Positions 7,355-13,763 of a DNA stretch of 24,645 nucleotides are shown piece after piece. Every line of letters begins with the position of its first letter. Position 1 is the stretch's first letter. The position numbers were made by a program, and so were the translations under genes. Source of the stretch: CAWJHE01 sp964614855 (lineage in GTDB: Bacteria; Chloroflexota; Anaerolineae; Anaerolineales; UBA4823); assembly GCA_964614855.1 (NCBI GenBank), contig CAZTMX010000019.1, positions 1 to 24,645 on the forward strand. Reading direction: 5' to 3'. Under the pieces are notes generated by a model. It was not told where the DNA came from, did not search any database, and worked only from the letters and a program-made list of their open reading frames with translations.

Positions 7355-7720
7355 TTAACGTTTTAGATCAGGGCGCAAGCGTACGGCTTCACCCATATAG
7401 ACATGCTGGATTTCACTGGCTGGCAGCCCGGTATTCCAGTGGATCAACACCCGTATCACGCGCGCCAGGGAGCCCGGCACCGGGATCTCCTGGGCGTCCA
7501 TCAAGGGTACCTGTGTCCAACCCAGCTGGCGCGCGGCTTGGGCAGGGAAAACCGAACACAGATCGGGCGTGAGGGTGAAGAAGGCACTGGCAATCTCCTG
7601 CGGATCGAGCTGTGGGTTGACCCGCTGGATTTCAACCAGCAAATCCCTGGTCGCTTGTAAGATTTCCTGCGGTTGGTCCTGCTCGACCGTAATAGCGCCG
7701 CGTATCCCTCGTATGTGCAT
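7355..7720 (-). CDS. aroH: Chorismate mutase, AroH class
   Basis: Rearranges chorismate to prephenate, the entry to Phe and Tyr. This is the trimeric Bacillus subtilis AroH fold, not the common helical AroQ type. With the ATG at 7720 the protein is 121 residues and the B. subtilis active-site numbering is met directly: Arg7 (IRGIRGA), Glu78 (AQEIP), Arg90 (VIRVL), Tyr108 (HVYM), plus Arg114/Arg116 in the C-terminal AVRLRPDL tail. GGAGG sits five bases before this ATG; a longer TTG-initiated frame from 7732 would consume that box and is rejected. It is the first structural gene after the Phe/Tyr attenuator, whose T-run ends a few bases before the ribosome binding site. Confidence 0.95.
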   Translation of the reverse strand: MHIRGIRGAITVEQDQPQEILQATRDLLVEIQRVNPQLDPQEIASAFFTLTPDLCSVFPAQAARQLGWTQVPLMDAQEIPVPGSLARVIRVLIHWNTGLPASEIQHVYMGEAVRLRPDLKR

Positions 7721-7733
7721 CCAAACCTCCAAA

Positions 7734-7768
7734 AATGCAAAAACGCGAGACCGTTGGTCTCGCGTTTT
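7734..7768 (-). terminator. Intrinsic terminator of the aro operon attenuator
   Basis: Minus-strand arms AAAACGCGAGACC (7768-7756) and GGTCTCGCGTTTT (7752-7740) form a perfect 13-bp stem with a 3-nt loop. A run of five T, then GC-A-TTTTT, follows. It lies after the promoter and leader peptide and just before the aroH ribosome binding site, so it must be overcome for operon expression. The segment CCAACGGT (7757-7750) spanning the loop can instead pair with GCCGTTGG (7812-7805) at the end of the leader ORF. That would be an antiterminator. Confidence 0.88.
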
Positions 7769-7794
7769 GGGTGTCAGAATTTGCCTACTCCCGC

Positions 7795-7878
7795 TTAAGC
7801 GCCGCCAACGGCATCCGTTTTCCGGAGACCGTAAAAATAATAAGCAAAATAGAAGCGGGTAGTGTGTAAGTGGTTCAT
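7795..7878 (-). CDS. Phe/Tyr-rich attenuator leader peptide (27 aa)
   Basis: Begins MNHLHTTRFYFAYYFYGLR and ends VGGA. Seven of the eight residues FYFAYYFY are Phe or Tyr, like E. coli pheL. The peptide precedes a strong hairpin/T-run and the genes for prephenate and tyrosine synthesis. In the expected mechanism, scarcity of Phe- or Tyr-tRNA stalls the ribosome at these codons. GCCGTTGG, 18 bases beyond the last Tyr codon, then stays free to pair with the terminator loop and arm. A ribosome that reaches the TAA would cover GCCGTTGG and let the terminator form. CCCGCTT (7859-7853) can also pair with AAGCGGG (7796-7790) across the control codons. No Shine-Dalgarno box is seen; the predicted 5' UTR is only about 11 nt, so initiation may be near-leaderless. 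Confidence 0.85.
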   Translation of the reverse strand: MNHLHTTRFYFAYYFYGLRKTDAVGGA

Positions 7879-7895
7879 AAGGTTACAATGGCAAG

Positions 7896-7924
7896 AGTTT
7901 ATCTTAGCGCACAGGATCCGTCAA
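7896..7924 (-). promoter_or_regulatory. Sigma70-type promoter of the aro operon
   Basis: Minus strand: TTGACG (7924-7919), 17-base spacer, TAAACT (7901-7896). The -35 matches 5 of 6 consensus bases and the -10 matches 4 of 6. Predicted transcription begins near 7889, about 11 bases before the leader peptide ATG. No terminator is evident between the cellobiose phosphorylase stop (7960) and this promoter, so read-through from upstream is possible. Confidence 0.7.
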
Positions 7925-7959
7925 GGGGTAAAAGGTGGCATTTTTTGTCATAAATCTTC

Positions 7960-10398
7960 TCACACCAGTGTCACTTCCACATCCAGCGTCTGGCCCGCTT
8001 GCGGAGGAATGACATTTCCTGTGATCGGCTTTCCGTTGACGCGTATGGATGTTTCATTCCCTGGCCCCTGGCGAGAGACGCTGATTTGATAATCTGTCAG
8101 GCGAAATCGCCTGTGCATCCTGAAGGTTTCCCAGGTAGCCGGCACCACCGGTGCGATTTGCAAGCCGTCGTAATGCGGGCGCACCCCCAGGATCCACTGG
8201 CTGATGGCGACATAATTCCAGGCTGCGGTGCCGCTCAGCCACGAGTTCTTTGCCTCGCCGTAAGCCGGCGCATCGCGCCCGGCGATTACCTGGGCATACA
8301 CATATGGTTCAGTCTTATGAATTTCGGAGATGCCTTCACGCGCCGAAGGATTGATGCGCAAGTAGTAATCCAGGGCGTTTTCGCCGCGCCCCAGGCGTGT
8401 CTCGGCAATCATGATCCACGGGTTGGTATGGCAAAACACGCCGGCGTTTTCTTTGTAACCCGGTGGATAGGTGGATATTTCACCCAGGTGTAGGTAATAG
8501 CGGGTGAAAGCGGGTTGGTGCAGCACGATACCGTGGGGTGTCGCCAGGTGTTCGGCGACAGAATCCAGCGCTTGCTGCGCCTGCCCTCCTTCCAGGCCGA
8601 TACCCGCCATCACACACATCCCCTGCGGTTCAATGAAAATCTGGCCTTCAGTGCACTGGCTGGAGCCAAGGGGCTGGCCAAAATCGTCATACGCCCGCAG
8701 GAACCATGCCCCATCCCAGCCGTGCTCAAACACGGTCTTTACGATCTGATCGGTTGCAATGCGGTATGTGCGCGCGGTATCAGGATCGCCGGTTCGAGCG
8801 GCAATCTCGGCCATCTCGCCGGCTGCCAGCACAAACAGCCCGGCGATAAACACGGACTCTGCCACCTTACCATCCTTATTGGTCGTGGTCTGGAATGACT
8901 CGCCCGGCTGATTGGAGAAAGTGTTTAAGTTCAGGCAATCGTTCCAATCCGCCCTGCCGATCAGGGGTAAGCCGTGAGGTCCCAGACGGTCCAGGGTATA
9001 TTGGATAGAACGCTGCAGATGTTCGTACAGCGAGGTTTCGCTACCCGGATGGTTATCATAAGGCGCCAATTCTTGCAGGATGGACCAATCGCCGGTCTCT
9101 TTCAGGTACGCTGCCACCGCAATCACCAGCCACAGCGGATCGTCATTGAAGTTCGATCCAACGGCTTCGTTGCCGCGCTTGGTCAAGGGTTGGTATTGGT
9201 GATAAGCGCCTCCGCTCTCCAACTGGGTGGACGCCAGGTCCAACAGGCGTTGTCGGGCGCGTTCGGGCGCCATATGCACAAATCCGAGCAAATCCTGAGT
9301 TGAGTCGCGAAAACCCATGCCGCGCCCGATGCCGCTTTCAAAGTAGGACGCCGAGCGGGACATGTTGAATGTCACCATGCATTGGTAAGCATTCCAGATA
9401 TTGACCATGCGGTTGACATGCAGCTCTGGGGTGGAAACCTGAAAAACGCCGGTCAACCCACGCCAATAAGATTGCAGGCGCTCAAAGGCAGACTGCACTT
9501 CTGACAGGTCTGAGTAGCGCGCAATGGTCTTCTTTACGAGTTGTTTATTGATCCGGTCTGAACCTGGCGGATCAAATTTGTGCTCCATGTCATTTTCGGC
9601 ATACCCCAACAGGAAAACCAGGCTGCGGCTTTCACCCGGCGCCAATTTCAGGCGCAGATGGTGCACGCCGACAGGCGCCCAACCCAGGGCGATCGAATTG
9701 CTGCACCGGCCGCGCTCCACAGCCAGCGGTGAGTCCAACCCACGAAACGCACCCAGGAAGTCCTGGCGTTGGGTATCAAACCCATCGACCGGCTGCGAAC
9801 AGGCAAAGAAGGCAAAATGATCCCGCCGCTCACGGTACTCCGTCTTGTGATAGATCACACTGCCTTCTACTTCGACCTCACCGACATTGTAGTTGCGCTG
9901 GAAGTTGCTGGAATCATCCAGGGCATCCCACAGGCAAAATTCGACCCAGGAGAATAGACCCAGGGTGGCAGGCTGGGTGCGGGTGTTGGTGAGAGTCAAC
10001 TGCCAGATCTCCAGGTTTTCATCCAGGGGAACAAAGTAGCGAATCTTGGATTCGATCCCCTTGAAGCTGGCAGAAATCGTGGAATACCCCAATCCATGCC
10101 GGCATTCGTAGGCATCCAGCGGCTTGCGCACCGGCTGCCAGGTGGGCGACCAGAACTCAGCGCTTTGCTCATCCCGCAGGTATAAGTATCTGCCATTGGA
10201 ATCAAATGGGATGTTGTTGTAACGGTAGCGGGTCAGCCGCCGCAGCCTGGCATCGCGGTAGAAAGAATACCCGCCGGCAGTGTTTGAAATTAATCCAAAG
10301 TACTCCTGGCTGCCCAGGTAATTGATCCAGGGCAAGGGGGTATCTGGTTGCTGGATCACATATTCGCAATTTCGATCGTCAAATTCTCCAAATTTCAT
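7960..10398 (-). CDS. cbp: Cellobiose phosphorylase (GH94)
   Basis: An 812-residue cytoplasmic enzyme, without signal peptide, that splits cellobiose with phosphate into glucose-1-phosphate and glucose, saving ATP during cellulose-oligosaccharide use. The whole sequence follows the clostridial cellobiose phosphorylase closely: MKFGEFDDRNCEYVI, NTAGGYSFYRDARLRRLTRY, YHKTEYRERRDHFAF, SRSASYFESGIGRGMGFRDS, GRADWNDCLN (481-490, with the catalytic acid Asp of DWND), ESFQTTTNKDGKVAES, YPPGYKENAGVFCH and GEAKNSWLSGTAAWN. Length is usual for the family (about 800-820). The ATG at 10398 has GAGG seven bases upstream and lies 12 bases after the GYD-domain gene, so the two are cotranscribed. Specificity for cellobiose rather than chitobiose or cellodextrin is inferred from resemblance. 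Confidence 0.94.
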   Translation of the reverse strand: MKFGEFDDRNCEYVIQQPDTPLPWINYLGSQEYFGLISNTAGGYSFYRDARLRRLTRYRYNNIPFDSNGRYLYLRDEQSAEFWSPTWQPVRKPLDAYECRHGLGYSTISASFKGIESKIRYFVPLDENLEIWQLTLTNTRTQPATLGLFSWVEFCLWDALDDSSNFQRNYNVGEVEVEGSVIYHKTEYRERRDHFAFFACSQPVDGFDTQRQDFLGAFRGLDSPLAVERGRCSNSIALGWAPVGVHHLRLKLAPGESRSLVFLLGYAENDMEHKFDPPGSDRINKQLVKKTIARYSDLSEVQSAFERLQSYWRGLTGVFQVSTPELHVNRMVNIWNAYQCMVTFNMSRSASYFESGIGRGMGFRDSTQDLLGFVHMAPERARQRLLDLASTQLESGGAYHQYQPLTKRGNEAVGSNFNDDPLWLVIAVAAYLKETGDWSILQELAPYDNHPGSETSLYEHLQRSIQYTLDRLGPHGLPLIGRADWNDCLNLNTFSNQPGESFQTTTNKDGKVAESVFIAGLFVLAAGEMAEIAARTGDPDTARTYRIATDQIVKTVFEHGWDGAWFLRAYDDFGQPLGSSQCTEGQIFIEPQGMCVMAGIGLEGGQAQQALDSVAEHLATPHGIVLHQPAFTRYYLHLGEISTYPPGYKENAGVFCHTNPWIMIAETRLGRGENALDYYLRINPSAREGISEIHKTEPYVYAQVIAGRDAPAYGEAKNSWLSGTAAWNYVAISQWILGVRPHYDGLQIAPVVPATWETFRMHRRFRLTDYQISVSRQGPGNETSIRVNGKPITGNVIPPQAGQTLDVEVTLV

Positions 10399-10410
10399 AA
10401 GCAGGCCTCA

Positions 10411-10695
10411 TCAATACAAGCTGTTGATAAAATCATCGATACCCAGCGCCGGCAAGGTGGTGATTCTTACGCTGCCGCGCAGGCTCAATTCGGTGGAAAC
10501 GCGCACCACTGAGCGGTTATCAGGAGCATCCACAATGGTGACAAGGTCATAAGGACCAAGCACCGCATACTGAGCGATGACTTTTACGCCCCTGGCCTGC
10601 AGGTCTTTGTTGACCTGGTCTATCCATTCCGGGTGCTGGCGCAATTTTTCAGCGCCTTCGTCTGTAAGCGTACCGAGTAAGATATAGGTGGACAT
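10411..10695 (-). CDS. GYD-domain protein
   Basis: A 94-residue protein of the GYD family, a dimeric alpha+beta-barrel/ferredoxin-like fold of unknown biochemical role. The name motif appears as LGPYDLVTIVDAP, preceded by TYILLGTLTDEGAEKL and followed by a C-terminal helix. The start at 10695 is taken because AGGAGG lies five bases before it; a TTG one codon upstream is inside the spacer. It is the first gene of a two-gene operon with cellobiose phosphorylase, but nothing in its sequence links it to sugar metabolism. It could be a small ligand-binding or regulatory protein. Confidence 0.85.
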   Translation of the reverse strand: MSTYILLGTLTDEGAEKLRQHPEWIDQVNKDLQARGVKVIAQYAVLGPYDLVTIVDAPDNRSVVRVSTELSLRGSVRITTLPALGIDDFINSLY

Positions 10696-10718
10696 CAAAA
10701 CCTCCTTCCTCTGAGATG

Positions 10719-10724
10719 ATTATA
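10719..10724 (-). promoter_or_regulatory. -10 box for the GYD/cbp operon
   Basis: Minus strand TATAAT, about 24-29 bases before the start codon and just ahead of the AGGAGG box. The -35 region (about 10747-10742, GTCCAG) is poor, which suggests activator dependence or weak basal activity. The adjacent palindrome overlaps it. Confidence 0.5.
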
Positions 10725-10745
10725 CAAAAGAATCATCCAGTCTGG

Positions 10746-10775
10746 ACACCGGTGTTTGGCGGAATACACCGGTGA
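10746..10775. promoter_or_regulatory. Pair of CACCGGTG palindromes, candidate operators
   Basis: ACACCGGTGT (10746-10755) is a perfect 10-bp palindrome. ACACCGGTGA (10766-10775) repeats it with one change. The centres are 20 bp apart, about two helical turns, so both face the same side of DNA. The first overlaps the -35 region of the GYD/cbp promoter. A palindrome with a central CG is typical of LacI-family operators, a common class for sugar genes; no such regulator is in the window. Confidence 0.55.
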
Positions 10776-10827
10776 TTTCCCGGTTATCGCTTTTCGCAGT
10801 TGCCTGTGGTCGATACAGAAAAGAAAG

Positions 10828-10836
10828 TGATATAAT
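10828..10836 (+). promoter_or_regulatory. Extended -10 promoter for the arsR/ATPase operon
   Basis: TGATATAAT is a perfect extended -10 (TG-n-TATAAT). No good -35 is seen at 16-18 bp, as is common with extended -10 promoters. Predicted transcription starts near 10843, directly before the inverted repeat at 10847-10864. Confidence 0.65.
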
Positions 10837-10846
10837 GCAACTCATA

Positions 10847-10864
10847 ATTGAATTATTGTTCAAT
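10847..10864. promoter_or_regulatory. ArsR/SmtB-type operator
   Basis: ATTGAATTATTGTTCAAT is a perfect 6-6-6 inverted repeat (ATTGAA, six bases, TTCAAT) overlapping the predicted start site of arsR. It resembles the TGAA-n6-TTCA operators of zinc-sensing SmtB/CzrA proteins. This position fits autorepression and metal-induced release. Confidence 0.7.
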
Positions 10865-10885
10865 CGTCGGTTTTTCAGGTGAACT

Positions 10886-11185
10886 ATGAATAGTCTTCCT
10901 CTCAAAGAACACACAGCCGCTCATGTGGCGGAGCTTTTTCGCTCCTTCAGCGATACAAGCCGGGTGCGCATTCTTTCCACCATCTTAGAGCAAGAATTAA
11001 ATACCTCAAAAATCGCCGAAGTACTCGGTTTGAGCGAGTCTGCCGTTTCGCATCACCTGCGAGGCTTGCGCCAGATGCGTATTGTGCAGGCTCGCCGGGA
11101 CGGCAAAGAAGTTTTTTACAGTGTTGTGGATACACACATCATCGCCTTGTTCCAACAAGGCATCCGGCACATCCAGGAAAAGTAA
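10886..11185 (+). CDS. ArsR/SmtB-family metal-responsive repressor
   Basis: A 99-residue winged-helix dimer. The recognition region is TSKIAEVLGLSESAVSHHLRGLRQ (about 40-63), followed by a wing with RRDGKEVFYSV. The C-terminal helix contains Asp82-x-His84, ten residues, then His95-x-x-Glu98. This is the alpha5 interfacial metal site (DxH-x10-Hxx[HE]) of zinc/cobalt sensors such as CzrA and SmtB. The alpha3 CxC site of arsenic, cadmium or lead sensors is absent, and the protein has no Cys. AGGTG precedes the ATG. It is the first gene of an operon with a P-type ATPase, and an inverted repeat at its own promoter suggests autoregulation. Sensing of Zn(II) or another divalent transition metal is inferred from the site. 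Confidence 0.9.
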   Translation: MNSLPLKEHTAAHVAELFRSFSDTSRVRILSTILEQELNTSKIAEVLGLSESAVSHHLRGLRQMRIVQARRDGKEVFYSVVDTHIIALFQQGIRHIQEK

Positions 11186-11240
11186 GCTCCCCAGGTAATC
11201 CTCCGCTCGTCGATCAAACCCCACACCAAGAGCAAACCCT

Positions 11241-13742
11241 ATGATAACTCCAGTTCAGCCTATCCAAAACAACAATTTTCACGCGACCACTTCACTAGCT
11301 GGATTAACACCCGCAGAAGTCTTGCAGCAGCGCGCCCAATTTGGTGAAAATCGCCTGCCCAGCGAAAAATCTATCTCCGCATGGACGATACTTTTCAACC
11401 AGCTAAAAAGCCCTTTGGTCTATATCATCCTGGCAGCTGCTGGTATCTCGCTTATGCTGGGCGAGCTGGGAGATTTCACCATCATCATGGCTGTGGTGGT
11501 CATTGATGTGATCCTTGGTTTTATCCAGGAATACCAGGCCCAACGTACCTATGTAGCCTTGAAAGGATTGCTTAAGCCCACTACCACCGTGATTCGCAAT
11601 GGACAGCGTACAGAGGTAGAGGTTTGGGAATTGGTTCCCGGCGACCTGGTTCTGCTCAGCGCGGGTGAAAAAGCCCCCGGGGATGGAGAGTTGCTGGAAG
11701 CTGTAAAGATATCCGTTGATGAAGCCATCCTGACCGGGGAAAGCGAACCGGTAAGTAAACAAGCCATCGGGCAGGGGCTCGACACCCAATCCCAAATATA
11801 CATGGGCGCCACAGTAGTCACCGGGCGCGGTATCTTGCGCGTGTCAAAAACCGGGATCAAAACCGAACTGGGACAAATTGCTGCCAGCCTGAGCGAACAC
11901 GTGGAAGAGGATACCCCCCTGCAAATGCGCTTGAAGGCATTTAGCCAAATTTTGACCACAATTGTGGTAGGCGCCACGCTAATCATCTTAATCGTGGGTT
12001 TGCTCATGGGGCGCGAGTTCTTCGATATGCTGCGTACATCGATCATCCTGGCGATTGCTGCGGTGCCCGAAGGTTTATTGATCGCGGTAACGATTATCCT
12101 GGTGCTCGGTATGCGCAAAATCCTTAAACGAAACGGCCTGGTGAAGCGGCTTTTGGCAGTAGAAACGCTGGGATCGGTGACAACTATCTGCACCGACAAG
12201 ACCGGCACCCTCACCGAAGGCCGCATGCGAGTGAACCGCTCTGACTTGTTGGATGCTGAGCGCGCCTGGCAAACCATGATCTTGTGCAATAACCTGGAAG
12301 GTCCGGTGGATATCGCTCTTTGGGAATTCGCCGAAAAGCTGCAACCTGGCAAGCCACAGGAATTCTTTAACGCTTCACAGCGATTAGGCGAGGAGTTATT
12401 CTCCAGTGAAACGAAGTACATGATCACAGAAGTGGTGCACGGAACCTTCGCTGGGGGGCACCAGTTTTTCCTGAAAGGCGCTCCCGAAATTACTGCAAAT
12501 ATGTGTGACATCTCCAGCGAAGCGCGTGCGCGCCTTATGATGCAAGTAGATGAATGGGCTGGAGAAGGCTTGCGTCTGCTTGGACTGGCATATCGCCAGG
12601 GTGGTCGTTTGGATGAATACCGGGGCTATACCTGGTTGGGCTTGCTGGGGATGGAAGACCCGGTGCGAGCAGGTGTGCTGGAGGCAGCACAGGTAGCGCA
12701 GCATGCCGGTATCCAGGTAAAAATGATCACCGGCGATTACAGGCGAACAGCAGAACGCATCGCTAGCAATATTGGGTTACTTCAGGCTGGAGAAAACACC
12801 CTGGAAGGCGCACAAATCGCTGCCATGTCTGATGAAATACTACAAGAAGAAGTCAAACAGGCCGCGGTTTTTGCCCGCATCCGCCCGCAGGATAAATTTC
12901 GCATCATCAAGGCATTGCAAGCCAACGGCGAAGTGACAGCCATGATTGGCGATGGGGTTAACGATGCACCTGCGCTAAAACGCGCCAACATCGGTGTGGT
13001 GGTGGGCAGCGCCACGGATGTAGCCAAAGAAACTGCAGATTTGATCTTACTCGACAGTAACTTCAGCACCATTGTGGCTGCCATCGAGGAAGGCCGGGTG
13101 ATCTTTTCCAACATTCGCAAAGTTGTCGCTTATGTGCTTTCAAACTCCTTTGCCGAGGTGTTGACCATCTTCACGGCTATGATGTTGCGCTGGCCGACGC
13201 CATTGGCGGTTGCACAGATTCTATGGATCCACTTGATTTGCGATGGACCATTGGATATTGTGCTCAGTTTTGAACCCAAGGAAGTTGGGATCATGGATGA
13301 AAAGCCACACTCGCTCAGAGCGCCTGTTTTGACGCGCCTTGGAGCCTCCCTGATCGGCGTCATCAGCATCACCAGTTCCATCTTTGCGCTGGCGCTTTTC
13401 AACCACTACAACCATGTGCATGGAGATACTACCGCAGGGCAGAGCATCGTTTTTGCCAGCTTTGCCATCAATTCCATCGTGTATATCTTTGCCTACCGCA
13501 GCATGCGCTTGCCGCTTTACCGCATGAACCGGCTGAGTGAAAACAAACCCTTAATCTGGGCAGCCATCGCCGGGTTTGTCACGCTCGCCATCGCATTCCT
13601 GGTTCCAGGATTGCGCACGCTGATGGGGATTGTCCCCTTGAGCCTGGCAGAATGGGGCATGGTCATCGGGATTGGTCTGGTATTATTGGTGCTGGTCGAA
13701 ATCGGAAAAGCAATCAGCAGCCGTATACATGTAAATGACTGA
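11241..13742 (+). CDS. P2-type cation-transporting ATPase, atypical metal site
   Basis: An 833-residue membrane pump. Features in order: N-terminal cation-ATPase domain (GLTPAEVLQQRAQFGENRLP), M1-M2, actuator TGES (165-168), M4 with PEGL (276-279), phosphorylation site DKTGTLT (Asp319), nucleotide-binding KGAPE (412-416), MITGD, GDGVNDAP, then six C-terminal helices. No heavy-metal-binding domain or CPC motif, so it is P2, not P1B. Aligned to SERCA, acidic ligands in M4 (Glu277), M5 (Glu639) and M6 (Asp668) are kept. Asn768, Asn796 and Thr799 become Ser636, His664 and Cys667. The external M7-M8 loop holds NHYNHVH. With an SmtB-type regulator upstream, this suggests transition-metal export rather than Ca(II); that is inference. 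The ATG at 11241 has only a weak GAG box. Confidence 0.88.
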   Translation: MITPVQPIQNNNFHATTSLAGLTPAEVLQQRAQFGENRLPSEKSISAWTILFNQLKSPLVYIILAAAGISLMLGELGDFTIIMAVVVIDVILGFIQEYQAQRTYVALKGLLKPTTTVIRNGQRTEVEVWELVPGDLVLLSAGEKAPGDGELLEAVKISVDEAILTGESEPVSKQAIGQGLDTQSQIYMGATVVTGRGILRVSKTGIKTELGQIAASLSEHVEEDTPLQMRLKAFSQILTTIVVGATLIILIVGLLMGREFFDMLRTSIILAIAAVPEGLLIAVTIILVLGMRKILKRNGLVKRLLAVETLGSVTTICTDKTGTLTEGRMRVNRSDLLDAERAWQTMILCNNLEGPVDIALWEFAEKLQPGKPQEFFNASQRLGEELFSSETKYMITEVVHGTFAGGHQFFLKGAPEITANMCDISSEARARLMMQVDEWAGEGLRLLGLAYRQGGRLDEYRGYTWLGLLGMEDPVRAGVLEAAQVAQHAGIQVKMITGDYRRTAERIASNIGLLQAGENTLEGAQIAAMSDEILQEEVKQAAVFARIRPQDKFRIIKALQANGEVTAMIGDGVNDAPALKRANIGVVVGSATDVAKETADLILLDSNFSTIVAAIEEGRVIFSNIRKVVAYVLSNSFAEVLTIFTAMMLRWPTPLAVAQILWIHLICDGPLDIVLSFEPKEVGIMDEKPHSLRAPVLTRLGASLIGVISITSSIFALALFNHYNHVHGDTTAGQSIVFASFAINSIVYIFAYRSMRLPLYRMNRLSENKPLIWAAIAGFVTLAIAFLVPGLRTLMGIVPLSLAEWGMVIGIGLVLLVLVEIGKAISSRIHVND

Positions 13743-13763
13743 GCAGCCACAATGGAGACCAAT

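Noticed and set aside
7734..7768. Hairpin as the terminator of the cellobiose phosphorylase operon
   Set aside because: It lies downstream of a good promoter and of the Phe/Tyr leader, and abuts the aroH ribosome binding site. Read-through transcripts would still meet it, but that is not its main role.
7733..7959. T-box riboswitch upstream of aroH
   Set aside because: No T-box consensus (AGGGUGGNACCGCG-like) is present; the Phe/Tyr-rich ORF and terminator explain the leader better.
11241..13742. P1B heavy-metal ATPase such as ZntA or CopA
   Set aside because: No N-terminal metal-binding domain, no CPC/SPC motif and no HP locus. M4 has PEGL and the C terminus has six helices, which is P2 architecture.
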